DNA of 64,000 nt from the NCBI RefSeq assembly GCF_023145115.1, contig NZ_JAGLEJ010000014.1, forward strand, positions 62,001-126,000, in the 5' to 3' direction. The DNA is from Algiphilus sp. GTDB taxonomy: Bacteria > Pseudomonadota > Gammaproteobacteria > Nevskiales > Nevskiaceae. A program made the position numbers and the translations under genes. Under the pieces are notes generated by a model. That model saw nothing but the letters and a program-made list of their open reading frames with translations. It did no database searches and was not told the DNA's origin. The stretch's first letter is position 1. Every line of letters begins with the position of its first letter. Shown piece by piece: positions 1 through 7,839 of this stretch.

Positions 1-50
1 GCGAACAGGTCGTCGCCGATGCCGTTGCAGCTCATGTCGCTCAGGCTCAT
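1..50 (-). CDS. Partial CDS, N-terminus only; probable 2-hydroxypenta-2,4-dienoate hydratase
   Basis: Read leftwards, an ATG at 50 overlaps the TGA of the upstream hydrolase gene (ATGA), and the frame stays open to the window edge, giving MSLSDMSCNGIGDDLF. This tight coupling shows the two genes are co-translated. In steroid and aromatic meta-cleavage operons the partner of the meta-cleavage hydrolase is the 2-oxopent-4-enoate hydratase (HsaE/TesE/MhpD type), and a GIGDDLF-like start fits that family, but only 16 residues are visible. The hydratase call rests on gene order. A second ATG at 35 is possible. Confidence 0.4.
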   Translation of the reverse strand, partial: MSLSDMSCNGIGDDLF

Positions 51-886
51 GCCGCCGCCACCTCGTGGGCCAGGAAATCGATGCAGGCGCGGTTGAAATA
101 GTCGCGGTGCTCGACCATCACCCAGTGTCCGCACCGGTTGACCAGCGTAACGCGCGCGTTCGGGCAGCCGGCGGCGATCTTCTGCGCGCCGCCGGGCGGG
201 TTGAACTGATCGTTCACGCCCCAGAAGGCGAGCACCGGGCAGGTGATCTCGCCCAGACGGTTCTCCATGTTGGGTACCCGCATGGTCGACAGCACCGTGC
301 GCGGCTGATCGGCGCAGATCGCCACGCGTTCGGCCACGACCTGGTCGCTGACCTGCGAGGCATCGTGCAGCTGGAAGCCGAGCAGCTTCTTCATGGCGTC
401 GAAGTCCAGCGGCCCCTCGGCGAACAGCGCCATCATCCGCTTGATGCCCTCCATCTCGAAGTAGGCCTCGCGCTCCTCGACGCCGCCGGGTGCCATCAGG
501 ATGAGGCCCTGCACGCGCTCGGGGTGGGCGAGGGCGTAGCCCAGCGCGATGGCGCCGCCCAGCGAGTTGCCGAGCAGCACGACGCGTCCGAGGTCGAGCC
601 CCTCGATGAGCTCGTGGACGGTCGCCACGAAGAAGTCGTTGACGTACTCCTGATCCTCGGGCTTGTCGGATAGTCCGTAGCCCGGCAGGTCCGGCACCAC
701 CACGCGGTGTCCGGCCGCGGCCAGTTCCGGATAGTTCAGCTTGAAGTTGCTGTAGCCGCTGGCACCCGGCCCGCTGCCGTGCAGGAACACGATGGTGGTA
801 CCGCCGGAGCCCTGCTCCTGATAGTGCAGGCGCAGGCCGCTGGCGGTGGTCAGGTACTGGCCCTCGGGGATGGGCGTGGCGCTCAT
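47..886 (-). CDS. hsaD: Meta-cleavage product hydrolase, HsaD/TesD-like alpha/beta hydrolase
   Basis: This 279-residue alpha/beta hydrolase should cleave the C-C bond of the ring-opened seco-steroid (4,9-DSHA), releasing the C/D-ring propanoate (HIP) and 2-hydroxyhexadienoate. The oxyanion-hole segment HGSGPGASGYSNF (36-48) is typical of meta-cleavage hydrolases. The nucleophile elbow is GNSLGG with Ser108, the acid is Asp226 in WGVND, and His254 lies in RCGHW. Length matches BphD and HsaD. The stop codon overlaps the start of the next gene leftwards. Steroid specificity is inferred from hsaA, hsaC, kshA and ipd genes in this window; the fold and C-C hydrolase subfamily are clear from sequence. 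Confidence 0.85.
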   Translation of the reverse strand: MSATPIPEGQYLTTASGLRLHYQEQGSGGTTIVFLHGSGPGASGYSNFKLNYPELAAAGHRVVVPDLPGYGLSDKPEDQEYVNDFFVATVHELIEGLDLGRVVLLGNSLGGAIALGYALAHPERVQGLILMAPGGVEEREAYFEMEGIKRMMALFAEGPLDFDAMKKLLGFQLHDASQVSDQVVAERVAICADQPRTVLSTMRVPNMENRLGEITCPVLAFWGVNDQFNPPGGAQKIAAGCPNARVTLVNRCGHWVMVEHRDYFNRACIDFLAHEVAAA

Positions 887-945
887 GGGGGCGGTGTCGT
901 CCGAAGTTGGCGCTCATGCTCGCCACCGGGCCCTGCGCGCGCGTC

Positions 946-987
946 GTCCTTTTGGATGACGGCGGGGCGGGGTCGGGTCCCTAGCAT
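946..987 (+). promoter_or_regulatory. Putative activator site and -10 box upstream of the SDR gene
   Basis: GTCCTTTTGGATGA (946-959) fits the 14-bp motif seen before several catabolic genes here, and a -10-like TAGCAT lies at 982-987, 36 bp after the motif start. No good -35 box is present, as expected if an activator sits over that region. The start codon follows at 1014. The motif was derived by eye. Confidence 0.45.
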
Positions 988-1013
988 GCGTTCAGGAGAC
1001 GACGGAGCGATTA

Positions 1014-1778
1014 GTGGCACAACAGCGCGTGGTTCTGGTGACGGGCGGCGCCCGTGGCGTCGGGCGGGGCATTGCCGAGGCCTTTCTGGCGGCCGGGGAC
1101 CGTGTCGTGGTGTGCGCCCGCAATGCACCCGAAGCGCTGCCCGTCCACGACGACAGCCGGGCCGAGTTCATTGCCGCCGACGTGCGCAAGAGCGAGTCCG
1201 TGGCGGCGATGATGGAGGAGATCGGCACGCGTTTCGGGCGTCTGGACGTGCTGGTGAACAATGCCGGCGGCTCGCCGTTCGCCGAAGCCGCCGAGGCCTC
1301 GCCGCGCTTCCACCGCGCCATCGTCGAGCTCAATCTGCTGGCCCCGCTCGAGCTGGCCCAGCACGCCAACCGCCTCATGCAGGCACAGGACGGCGGCGGC
1401 GCCATCGTCTTCGTGGGCAGTATCAGCGCGGTGCGTCCGTCGCCCGGTACGGCTGCCTACGGCGCGGCCAAGGCCGGCATCGTCAGCCTGACCCAGTCGC
1501 TGGCGGTCGAGTGGGGGCCCAGGGTGCGCGTCGTGTGCGTCAGCCCCGGCCTGGTCGAGACCGAGCAATCGCATCTGCACTACGGCGACGCCGAAGGCAT
1601 CCGCCGCGTCGCCGATACCATCCCGCTGCGGCGGCTGGCGCAGCCGCGCGAGATCGGCGATGCATGCGTCTGGATGAGCGGTCCCGGGGCGGGCTACGTG
1701 TCGGGCAGCAATATGGTGATCCACGGTGGCGGGGAGCGTCCGTCCTTCCTGGCGGAGGCCAACGTCAACCGGGAGTAA
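1014..1778 (+). CDS. SDR-family NAD(P)-dependent oxidoreductase
   Basis: This is a classical 254-residue short-chain dehydrogenase. The cofactor motif TGGARGVGRG lies at 9-18, NNAGG follows the fourth strand, and the catalytic Ser (VGSIS) and Tyr-x3-Lys (YGAAK) are present. The start is GTG, chosen because CAGGAGAC lies 14-21 bp upstream and the cofactor fold begins at once. The gene is divergent from the hsaD-like gene and heads a run into the DUF3604 gene 15 bp downstream. The likely substrate is a steroid hydroxyl or keto group, but the position cannot be read from sequence. Confidence 0.85.
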   Translation: MAQQRVVLVTGGARGVGRGIAEAFLAAGDRVVVCARNAPEALPVHDDSRAEFIAADVRKSESVAAMMEEIGTRFGRLDVLVNNAGGSPFAEAAEASPRFHRAIVELNLLAPLELAQHANRLMQAQDGGGAIVFVGSISAVRPSPGTAAYGAAKAGIVSLTQSLAVEWGPRVRVVCVSPGLVETEQSHLHYGDAEGIRRVADTIPLRRLAQPREIGDACVWMSGPGAGYVSGSNMVIHGGGERPSFLAEANVNRE

Positions 1779-1793
1779 GGAGGGAGACCAACC

Positions 1794-3815
1794 ATGCGCC
1801 TTGTTTCCGGCGGTGTGTTGCGCGGTACCTTCACGGCGCTGGTCGTCGCGATGATGGGCGCGTGCGGTGGCGACACGACCTCCGGAGTGGGTGCGGGGGG
1901 TGCCGGCGATGCGCGCGACGGACCGGGGCAGTGTCTGGGCTTCGACGCACTGCGCAATCCCTACTTCGGCGACCTGCACGTTCACACCACTTATTCGCTC
2001 GACGCCAATACGCAGGGCACCCGCCTGACGCCGCACGATGCCTATCGCTACGCGCGCGGCGAGCCCCTCGGCATCCAGCCGTACGACGCCGACGGCAACG
2101 CGCTGCGCACCAGCCAGCTCGCGCGGCCCCTGGACTTCGCGGCGGTGACCGATCACGCAGAGCTCTTCGGCGAGGTCGACATCTGCACCGATCCCGAGCT
2201 GGCGGGCTACGACTCGGTGGAATGCCGCTACTACCGGCGCAATCCGCAGAGCGCCTTCACGCTGTTCAATCTCTTCGCGGTCGGTCTGCCGGATCTGTCG
2301 CGGCTGCCGATCAGCGATCTGCCGCTGATCACCCGGCTGCCGCTGATCGGTGCCGACGGCACGGTGCCGCGCATGCCGTTCTGCGGTCTCGGCGGCGAGC
2401 GCTGCCTGGAGGCCGCCAAGACGCCCTGGCGCGATACCCAGGCGGCCGCCGAGGCGTTCTACGACCGTTCCCGCGACTGCGCCTTCACCACCTTCGTGGG
2501 CTACGAGTGGACCGGCGCGCCGCTGTCCAACAACCTGCATCGCAATGTGCTGTTCCGCAGCGCGGCGGTGCCCGAGCAGCCCCCGGCCTACCAGGAATTC
2601 CCGGAGCCCGAGCTGCTCTGGGCGGCGCTCGACGAGCGCTGCCGCGACGAGGATGGCTGCGATTTCCTGACCATCCCGCACAACTCGAATCTCAGCGCCG
2701 GGCTGATGTTCGAGACCGTCGACAAGGACGGCAATGCCTACACGGCGGAGGTCGCCGCCGAGCGCCGTCGCAACGAGCCGCTGGCCGAGATCTACCAGCA
2801 CAAGGGGTCCTCGGAATGCCTGAACACGGCCGGTGCCGGCATGCAGGACGAGCTCTGCGGCTTCGAGATCCTGCCCTACAACAACCTCACCGGCGACCGC
2901 TTCGGCGGCTTCAACACCGGCCCGCCGGTGCCGCAGGACTTCCTGCGCGAGGCGCTCAAGGAAGGGCTGGCGCAGGAAGCGGCCATCGGCGAGAACCCGT
3001 TCCGCTACGGCTTCATCGCCAGCAGCGACACCCATCTGGCGACACCGGGACTGGTCGCCGAGGACGGCTTCCCGGGCCACGGCGGCGCCGGCATGCCGGC
3101 CATCGACACCCTGCCCGCCGGCCTCACCGATCTGGTGGAGTACAGCCCCGGCGGGCTGGCAGTGATCTGGGCGGAAGAGAACACGCGCGAGGCGCTGTTC
3201 GCTGCCATGGAACGGCGCGAAGTCTACGGCACCAGCGGCAATCGCCCGGTGGTGCGCTTCTTCGGCGGATGGGATCTCCCGGACAATCAATGCGGTAGCG
3301 GCGACTTCGCAGGCATCGGCTACGATCGCGGCGTGCCCATGGGGGCGATGCTGCCGGGTCCACCGGCGGACGCCGGCGCCCCCGCGTTCGCGGTGGCAGC
3401 GACGCGCGATCCCGCATCCGGCGCCGAGCCGCTGCAGCGCATCCAGATCGTCAAGGGCTGGATCGCCGGCGGCGAGAAGCACGAGGCGGTCTACGAGGTC
3501 GCCGGCGATCCGACCAACGGCGCCGGCGTCGATCTGCAGACCTGCGAGACGCGCGGCAGCGGATTCGCGCAGCTGTGCAGCGTCTGGCGCGACCCGGATT
3601 TCGACCCGCAGCAGCGCGCGTTCTACTACGCCCGCGTGGTCGAGAATCCGAGCTGCCGCTGGTCGCACCGGCAGTGCGTGGCCGCCGGCATCGACTGCGC
3701 CGACCCGGACGGCGTGCCGGACGCGTACGCCGGATGCTGCGATGCGAGCATTCCGGACACCATCCAGGAGCGCGCCTGGACATCGCCCATCTGGTACCGG
3801 CCGGAGCCGTCCTGA
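1794..3815 (+). CDS. DUF3604 domain lipoprotein
   Basis: The 673-residue product begins with a hydrophobic signal ending in MMGAC, a lipobox-like site that would anchor it after processing. The body starts at NPYFGDLHVHTTYSLDA (52-68), with PHP-like histidines, followed by FAAVTDHAELFG. Both are hallmarks of DUF3604, a PHP-like metal-binding family of unknown reaction. SSDTH near residue 405 continues the metal-site pattern. A strong TAAGGAGGGAG precedes the ATG. The gene is followed by a PpiC-like and a HupE-like gene, a combination I recall from other proteobacteria. The role in steroid metabolism is unknown; periplasmic or outer-membrane hydrolase activity is a guess. Confidence 0.85.
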   Translation: MRLVSGGVLRGTFTALVVAMMGACGGDTTSGVGAGGAGDARDGPGQCLGFDALRNPYFGDLHVHTTYSLDANTQGTRLTPHDAYRYARGEPLGIQPYDADGNALRTSQLARPLDFAAVTDHAELFGEVDICTDPELAGYDSVECRYYRRNPQSAFTLFNLFAVGLPDLSRLPISDLPLITRLPLIGADGTVPRMPFCGLGGERCLEAAKTPWRDTQAAAEAFYDRSRDCAFTTFVGYEWTGAPLSNNLHRNVLFRSAAVPEQPPAYQEFPEPELLWAALDERCRDEDGCDFLTIPHNSNLSAGLMFETVDKDGNAYTAEVAAERRRNEPLAEIYQHKGSSECLNTAGAGMQDELCGFEILPYNNLTGDRFGGFNTGPPVPQDFLREALKEGLAQEAAIGENPFRYGFIASSDTHLATPGLVAEDGFPGHGGAGMPAIDTLPAGLTDLVEYSPGGLAVIWAEENTREALFAAMERREVYGTSGNRPVVRFFGGWDLPDNQCGSGDFAGIGYDRGVPMGAMLPGPPADAGAPAFAVAATRDPASGAEPLQRIQIVKGWIAGGEKHEAVYEVAGDPTNGAGVDLQTCETRGSGFAQLCSVWRDPDFDPQQRAFYYARVVENPSCRWSHRQCVAAGIDCADPDGVPDAYAGCCDASIPDTIQERAWTSPIWYRPEPS

Positions 3816-3821
3816 ACCGTG

Positions 3822-4754
3822 ATGCGGCGTCTCGTTCGCGCACCGTTGCTGCACTTCCTCGCGCTCGGGTTGGTGCTGCTGGCGGTGCGCGCGGGCATGG
3901 CGCCGGACCCGGCCCCCATACGCATCGGGCACGCCGAGATCGCCGAGCTGCGGGCCACCTGGCGTGCGCAGGAGGGCGCCGAGCCGGACCGGGCCACCCT
4001 CGACGGCCTCGTTCGCTCGCGGGTGGATGAGCGCCTGCTCGCGCGCGAAGGACTGCGACTCGGGCTGCACCGCGGGGATCCGGTGGTGCGTCAGCGCGTG
4101 GTGCGCAACATGCGCTTCCTCGAGCCCGACGCGGATGCCGACGACGACGCGCTGTACCGCCGCGCGGTCGCGCTCGGCATGCTCGAGCGCGACCCGGTGG
4201 TGCAGCGCCGCCTCGCGCAGCGCGTGCGCCATCGCGTCGCCGCCGGCGTCGCGGTCAGCGAGGCCGAGGTCCGCGCTGCGCTGGCGCGCAGTGGCGAGCA
4301 GCGCGCGGTCGTATCACGCTACGACCTCCGGCACGTGCTGTTCAGCGCCGATCGGCGCCGCGATCCGGCTGGCGATGCGGCGGCGGTGCTGGCGCGAATC
4401 GCCGATGCGGACATGCCCGCCGATGCCGGCGACCCCTTCCCGCTCGGCGAGCGCTTTCACGCGGCGACCCGCGACACCATCGCTGGCCGCATGGGCTCCG
4501 CCTTCGCGGCCGCGGTAGCGGCGGCACCGGAGGGGCGCTGGATCGGCCCCGCGACCACGCCCTTCGGCGCGCACTTGATCCGCGTCGAGGCGGTGTCGCG
4601 GCGCGCGCCCGCCGCCGACCGCAGCCGCGTGGTGGCGGCGCTCTACGATGCGGCCGACGAACGCGCCCTGCACCGGCTGCTGGAGCAGCTGCGCGAGCGC
4701 TATCCGGTCGAGGTCGCGGGCCGCGTGCTGGCGCTGGCGGAGTGGGCGGAATGA
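3822..4754 (+). CDS. PpiC-like (parvulin-type) peptidyl-prolyl isomerase
   Basis: The product is about 310 residues with an N-terminal membrane anchor (LLHFLALGLVLLAVRAG) and a SurA/PpiD-like helical region in which residues such as LVRSRVDERLLAREGLRLGL are typical. The C-terminal part, with LRHVLFSADRR and TPFGAHLIRVEAV, resembles the start and end of a parvulin domain. It would act on proteins in the periplasm. The ATG at 3822 is used here; a GTG one codon earlier is equally possible. Its stop overlaps the next start (ATGA), so it is probably co-translated with the HupE-like protein. Confidence 0.75.
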   Translation: MRRLVRAPLLHFLALGLVLLAVRAGMAPDPAPIRIGHAEIAELRATWRAQEGAEPDRATLDGLVRSRVDERLLAREGLRLGLHRGDPVVRQRVVRNMRFLEPDADADDDALYRRAVALGMLERDPVVQRRLAQRVRHRVAAGVAVSEAEVRAALARSGEQRAVVSRYDLRHVLFSADRRRDPAGDAAAVLARIADADMPADAGDPFPLGERFHAATRDTIAGRMGSAFAAAVAAAPEGRWIGPATTPFGAHLIRVEAVSRRAPAADRSRVVAALYDAADERALHRLLEQLRERYPVEVAGRVLALAEWAE

Positions 4755-5776
4755 GGTGCTGCGCATGCCTCGCTTTGCTGGCGCTGCTGGTCCTGGCACC
4801 GGGTGTCTCGGCGCATCCGCTGGCCCCCGCACTGCTCGCGCTGACCGAGACCGACAGCGGAGAGGTGGCGGTCCGCTGGCGTCTTGCCGCCGTCCAGCCC
4901 ACCGGGGCACGCCTGCAGCCGGTGCTGCCGGTTCACTGCACCCCGTTGGCGCCACCGCGCACGGCGCTCGACGGTGCCGCCTTCGAGATGCGCTGGCGCA
5001 GCGACTGCGGCACGCAGGGCCTGCGCGGCCACGCGGTGGGCGTGAGCGGCGGTGGAGGCAGCGGCATCAACACCATCGTCCTGGTGCGCAATCGCCACGG
5101 GGAGACCATCGCGCAGGGCATGATCGATGGCGGCGCGTCCTATACCGTGCCGCAGCATGCCGAGCCGCTCGCCGTCGCGATGCGCTACGCCGAGCTCGGC
5201 GTGACGCACCTCGTCTTCGGGCCCGATCATCTGCTGTTCGTGGCCGGTCTCTTCCTCCTGGTCAGCGGCTGGCGCCGGTTGCTGGTGGTGACCGCCGCCT
5301 TCACCCTGGGGCACAGCGTGACGCTGGCGCTGTCGGTGCTCGATGTGGTGCGGCTCGACCCGGCCCTGACCGAGCTCGCCATTGCCGCGAGCGTGGTGTG
5401 GCTGGCGCTGCACGTACTGGCGCGCCGGCTGACGGGGCAGGCCGACGGGATGTGGCGCGCGACCCGCGCGCCCTGGTTCGCGGCCGGCTTCGGGCTGCTG
5501 CACGGGCTGGGATTCGCCGGTGCGCTGCGCGAGATCGGTCTGCCGCAGGAAGCACTGGGCATCGCGCTGGCAGCGTTCAACGTCGGCATCGAAGTCGGCC
5601 AGATCCTGGTGCTGGGGGTGCTCGCGGCATGCGGTGCGATGCTCGCCCGGGTGCCGGTCGAGCCCGCGACCGGCGTCGCGCGTCTGGTCACGGCCTACGC
5701 GATGGGCACGTTCGGTGCATGCTGGTGTCTGGAACGATCGATGAGAGCGCTGGAACTGGTGCCGGCGACCCCTTGA
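4751..5776 (+). CDS. HupE/UreJ-family membrane protein
   Basis: The 341-residue protein has a signal sequence, a HPLAPALL motif right after it, a periplasmic domain of about 120 residues, and then several membrane helices. GVTHLVFGPDHLLFVAGL and FTLGHSVTLALS carry the membrane histidines typical of the HupE/UreJ_2 family, and GLLHGLGFAGAL is a further family motif. HupE/UreJ proteins are thought to move nickel, but this long periplasmic variant has no proven substrate. The ATG at 4751 is preferred over an upstream GTG because it gives the common ATGA overlap with the PpiC-like gene. Confidence 0.8.
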   Translation: MRCCACLALLALLVLAPGVSAHPLAPALLALTETDSGEVAVRWRLAAVQPTGARLQPVLPVHCTPLAPPRTALDGAAFEMRWRSDCGTQGLRGHAVGVSGGGGSGINTIVLVRNRHGETIAQGMIDGGASYTVPQHAEPLAVAMRYAELGVTHLVFGPDHLLFVAGLFLLVSGWRRLLVVTAAFTLGHSVTLALSVLDVVRLDPALTELAIAASVVWLALHVLARRLTGQADGMWRATRAPWFAAGFGLLHGLGFAGALREIGLPQEALGIALAAFNVGIEVGQILVLGVLAACGAMLARVPVEPATGVARLVTAYAMGTFGACWCLERSMRALELVPATP

Positions 5777-5795
5777 AAAATAAGGAGTATCTGGA

Positions 5796-6617
5796 ATGCG
5801 AAAAGCGATAGCGACCCTGCTGATGAGCGGATCGGTGCTCGCCGGAAGCGCGTGGGCGCAGGAAGGCGACCCCGACGTCGGCGCCATCCTGGACTGCGTG
5901 GCGAACGCGGTCCCATCGGATGTCGTCATCCTTCAGCAACTGCGCTTCGTGACCACGCAGCCGGGTGACGAGGCCCCCAGCGAGCTCGACGCGCGTCTCT
6001 ATCTCACCGTCAGCGGGCGGGCCGGGGAGGGGGCGGGACGCCACCTGGACGCCATGATGCGGGTCGACGCGCCGGAGTTCCTCGCAGGCGCGAGCTATCT
6101 GCTGCGCGAGGCGAGCGATGCGGACGGCAGCGACGGCATGTACGTCTACCTGCCATCGGTCCGTCGCGTCCGGCGGGTCAGCGGCGGGTTCGGCGATACC
6201 GCGCTGATGGGAACCGAGTTCAGCTACAACACCTTTCGCCGCTGGCAGGGGCTCTTCGGCGACGCCGACGTGAGCTTCGTCGACACCACGGAACGGCAGG
6301 GGCGTCGCACGCACAATCTGTTGCTGGAGGCACCGCATCCGGAGCGCGCGGTACACGACCGCATCGAGGTATCGATCGATGCCGAGCAGTGCCTGGTCAT
6401 GGAGGCCGAGTTCTACGACGGCAGCCGGTTGCACAAGCGGCTGAGCGTGGAGGCCGAGGATCTGCGCCAGTTCGGTCAGTACTGGTATCCGTATCGCCTG
6501 CGCATGGCCGATCTCAGGGACGGCGGCGAGTCCGTGCTCAAGGTGCAGCGGATCCGCGTGCTGTCGGATCCCAACGAGGGCATCTTCGATCCGGGGAGGT
6601 TCCACCGCACGCCCTGA
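5796..6617 (+). CDS. Outer membrane lipoprotein-sorting-like protein (LolA-like fold)
   Basis: This 273-residue protein has a clean signal peptide ending in GSAWAQ. The mature part shows YVYLPSVRRVRRVSG and GTEFSYNTFRRWQG, matching the conserved region of the outer-membrane lipoprotein-sorting family that often accompanies RND transporters. Such proteins have a LolA/LppX-like hydrophobic cavity and are thought to carry lipids through the periplasm. AAGGAG lies just before the start and the HupE-like gene ends 20 bp upstream. A second family member at 32872 lies next to an RND gene. A steroid or lipid carrier role is inference. Confidence 0.7.
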   Translation: MRKAIATLLMSGSVLAGSAWAQEGDPDVGAILDCVANAVPSDVVILQQLRFVTTQPGDEAPSELDARLYLTVSGRAGEGAGRHLDAMMRVDAPEFLAGASYLLREASDADGSDGMYVYLPSVRRVRRVSGGFGDTALMGTEFSYNTFRRWQGLFGDADVSFVDTTERQGRRTHNLLLEAPHPERAVHDRIEVSIDAEQCLVMEAEFYDGSRLHKRLSVEAEDLRQFGQYWYPYRLRMADLRDGGESVLKVQRIRVLSDPNEGIFDPGRFHRTP

Positions 6618-6641
6618 GATCGCGAGTGCGGCGCGCACTTC

Positions 6642-6683
6642 GTCCGTATGAGCGATGCAGCGGCGCCGCCTGGCGGCGACGCT
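6642..6683 (+). promoter_or_regulatory. Weak candidate activator site before the dehydratase gene
   Basis: GTCCGTATGAGCGA (6642-6655) agrees with 11 of 14 positions of the by-eye consensus and a poor -10-like GACGCT lies at 6678-6683, at the same spacing as in the stronger sites. The start codon is 49 bp further. Low confidence alone; it is listed because of the shared spacing. Confidence 0.25.
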
Positions 6684-6731
6684 CTCCGGACCGGCTCGCG
6701 AGGCCGGCGTTCACAGGAGAGGAGACGCTGC

Positions 6732-7226
6732 ATGGCACTGAACCTGGAAGCCATCGAGCTGATCAGGCAGCTCAAGTACCGATACTTCCGCGCCATCGAT
6801 ACCGCGGACATGGAGACGCTGAAGGGCGTGTTCACGGAGGACGCCACCGTCTGCTACGTGGGCGGCACCTATCGCTTCGAAGCCGAAGGACGCGACAACA
6901 TCCTGCAGGCGCTTGAGTACGCGTTCCACGCCGAGGCCATTGCCTTCCATCACGGCAACCATCCCGAGATCGAGGTGCAGTCCGACACCGAGGCCACCGG
7001 TCTCTGGTATCTGCGCGACTGGTTCCTGGATCTGCGCCGCAATATCACCACCGACGGCGCATCCTTCTACCGCGACCGCTACGTCTTCCGGGACGGGCGC
7101 TGGCAGATCCGGCACAGCGGCTACGAGCGGGTCTGGGAGATCGTCGAGGAGGTCACCAGGACGCCGAACATCACCGCGCACCACCTTGCCAAGCACGGCA
7201 AGAAGCTGCCGCCCGACGCCGAGTAG
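6732..7226 (+). CDS. SnoaL/NTF2-like hydroxysteroid dehydratase, BaiE/Hsh2-like
   Basis: The 164-residue product is a single NTF2-like cone fold. It resembles bile-acid 7alpha-dehydratase BaiE: KYRYFRAID (15-23) matches the BaiE segment holding catalytic Tyr30 and Asp35, HHGNHPEIE (73-81) sits where BaiE has its catalytic His, and WYLRDW (92-97) carries the matching Asp. ASFYRDRY and RHSGYERVWE continue the similarity. It probably removes a steroid hydroxyl such as 7alpha-OH by beta-elimination from a 3-keto-Delta4 substrate, as in the Delta4,6 route of bile-salt degraders. The start at 6732 follows AGGAGAGGAG. Family comparison is from memory. Confidence 0.65.
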   Translation: MALNLEAIELIRQLKYRYFRAIDTADMETLKGVFTEDATVCYVGGTYRFEAEGRDNILQALEYAFHAEAIAFHHGNHPEIEVQSDTEATGLWYLRDWFLDLRRNITTDGASFYRDRYVFRDGRWQIRHSGYERVWEIVEEVTRTPNITAHHLAKHGKKLPPDAE

Positions 7227-7235
7227 GGCGTCGCA

Positions 7236-7400
7236 TTAGCAGCGGGTCGTGGCTGCGTCGGTCGCGGTCGCAGCGGCGGACGCCGCCGCTGCGATGTCCG
7301 CGGTGCTGGCGCCGGAATCGAAGGACGTGATGCCGGCGAGTGCCAGGACGGCGATGACGAAGGGCCGCGATTGCAGGATCCGGATCAGTGGGGCGGGCAT
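7236..7400 (-). CDS. Small putative membrane protein, 54 residues
   Basis: On the minus strand, ATG at 7400 is preceded by AGGGAG at seven bases, a good ribosome site. The 54-residue product starts MPAPLIRILQSRPFVIAVLA, has one hydrophobic segment at about 10-28 and then an Ala/Thr-rich tail (AAAASAAATATDAATT). It looks like a single-pass or exported small protein. It has no recognised family. It converges with the dehydratase gene and lies left of the repeat array. The low-complexity tail makes a chance ORF possible. Confidence 0.4.
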   Translation of the reverse strand: MPAPLIRILQSRPFVIAVLALAGITSFDSGASTADIAAAASAAATATDAATTRC

Positions 7401-7574
7401 GGTGTGGCTCCCTGCGGTCGGCGTGTCGAGGCCGGGACTATAGGCGCCGTCACCGTCCGGCGGCCACACGCAGAAGGGGGCATCACGACCCCTTCTGTGC
7501 GCTGGGTCACTTCCAGGGTGCGAAGGGGGGCGTTCGGTGGCTGTTGCAGGCGTGCGCAGGTGCGCAGCGGTCCC

Positions 7575-7700
7575 CGAACCCGGCCTTCCAGGGGCCATTC
7601 ATGGGGCGGTGCTGGGCCGCACTGTGACTTGCCGCTGGCAAGTGGGTCGCTGGGGCTTCGGTCTCGGGATTCCGGGCCTCGTGGTGTCGGCGGGCGGCGA
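7575..7700 (+). repeat. Degenerate first unit (A1) of two-hairpin repeat array A
   Basis: The inner hairpin survives as ACTTGCC-GCT-GGCAAGT (7627-7643). The surrounding GGGCCATTCATGG and CTGGGCCGC segments are recognisable but decayed versions of the other units. Boundaries are approximate. Confidence 0.5.
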
Positions 7701-7730
7701 GAAGCGTGCGGTCGTGCGGAGATCGCCGCG

Positions 7731-7839
7731 GTCACCAAGCTCGGCTCCTGCCTCGCCAAGTGACTCTGCCCGGACGTCCTGTCCGGGCGTTCACCCGCTG
7801 CGAAGCGCCGCTGGCGCTTCGGTCGGGTTCACCCTCGCT
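7731..7839 (+). repeat. Two-hairpin repeat unit A2 with its linker
   Basis: A linker GTCAC...GTGAC (7731-7764) precedes the unit. Hairpin I is GCCCGGAC-GTCCT-GTCCGGGC (7768-7788), eight perfect pairs. Hairpin II has a nine-pair inner stem CGAAGCGCC-GCT-GGCGCTTCG (7801-7821). Stem bases differ from units A3, B1 and B2 but stay complementary, which suggests that the fold is conserved. Confidence 0.75.

Noticed and set aside
897..920. TCGTCCGAAGTTGG as a further activator site for the hsaD-like gene
   Set aside because: On the minus strand it ends only about 13 bp before the start codon, leaving no room for a -10 box and leader.
707..3298. Plus-strand open frame overlapping the SDR and DUF3604 genes
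   Set aside because: Arg-rich shifted frame with no family; the true genes lie in the other two frames.
1011..4232. Minus-strand open frame of more than 1,000 codons opposite the SDR and DUF3604 genes
   Set aside because: No recognisable domain, composition typical of an antisense shadow, and conflict with strong plus-strand genes.
7471..7497. The 9-pair hairpin as the terminator of the dehydratase gene
   Set aside because: It is about 245 bp beyond the stop and lacks a T-tract, and the small minus-strand ORF lies between.
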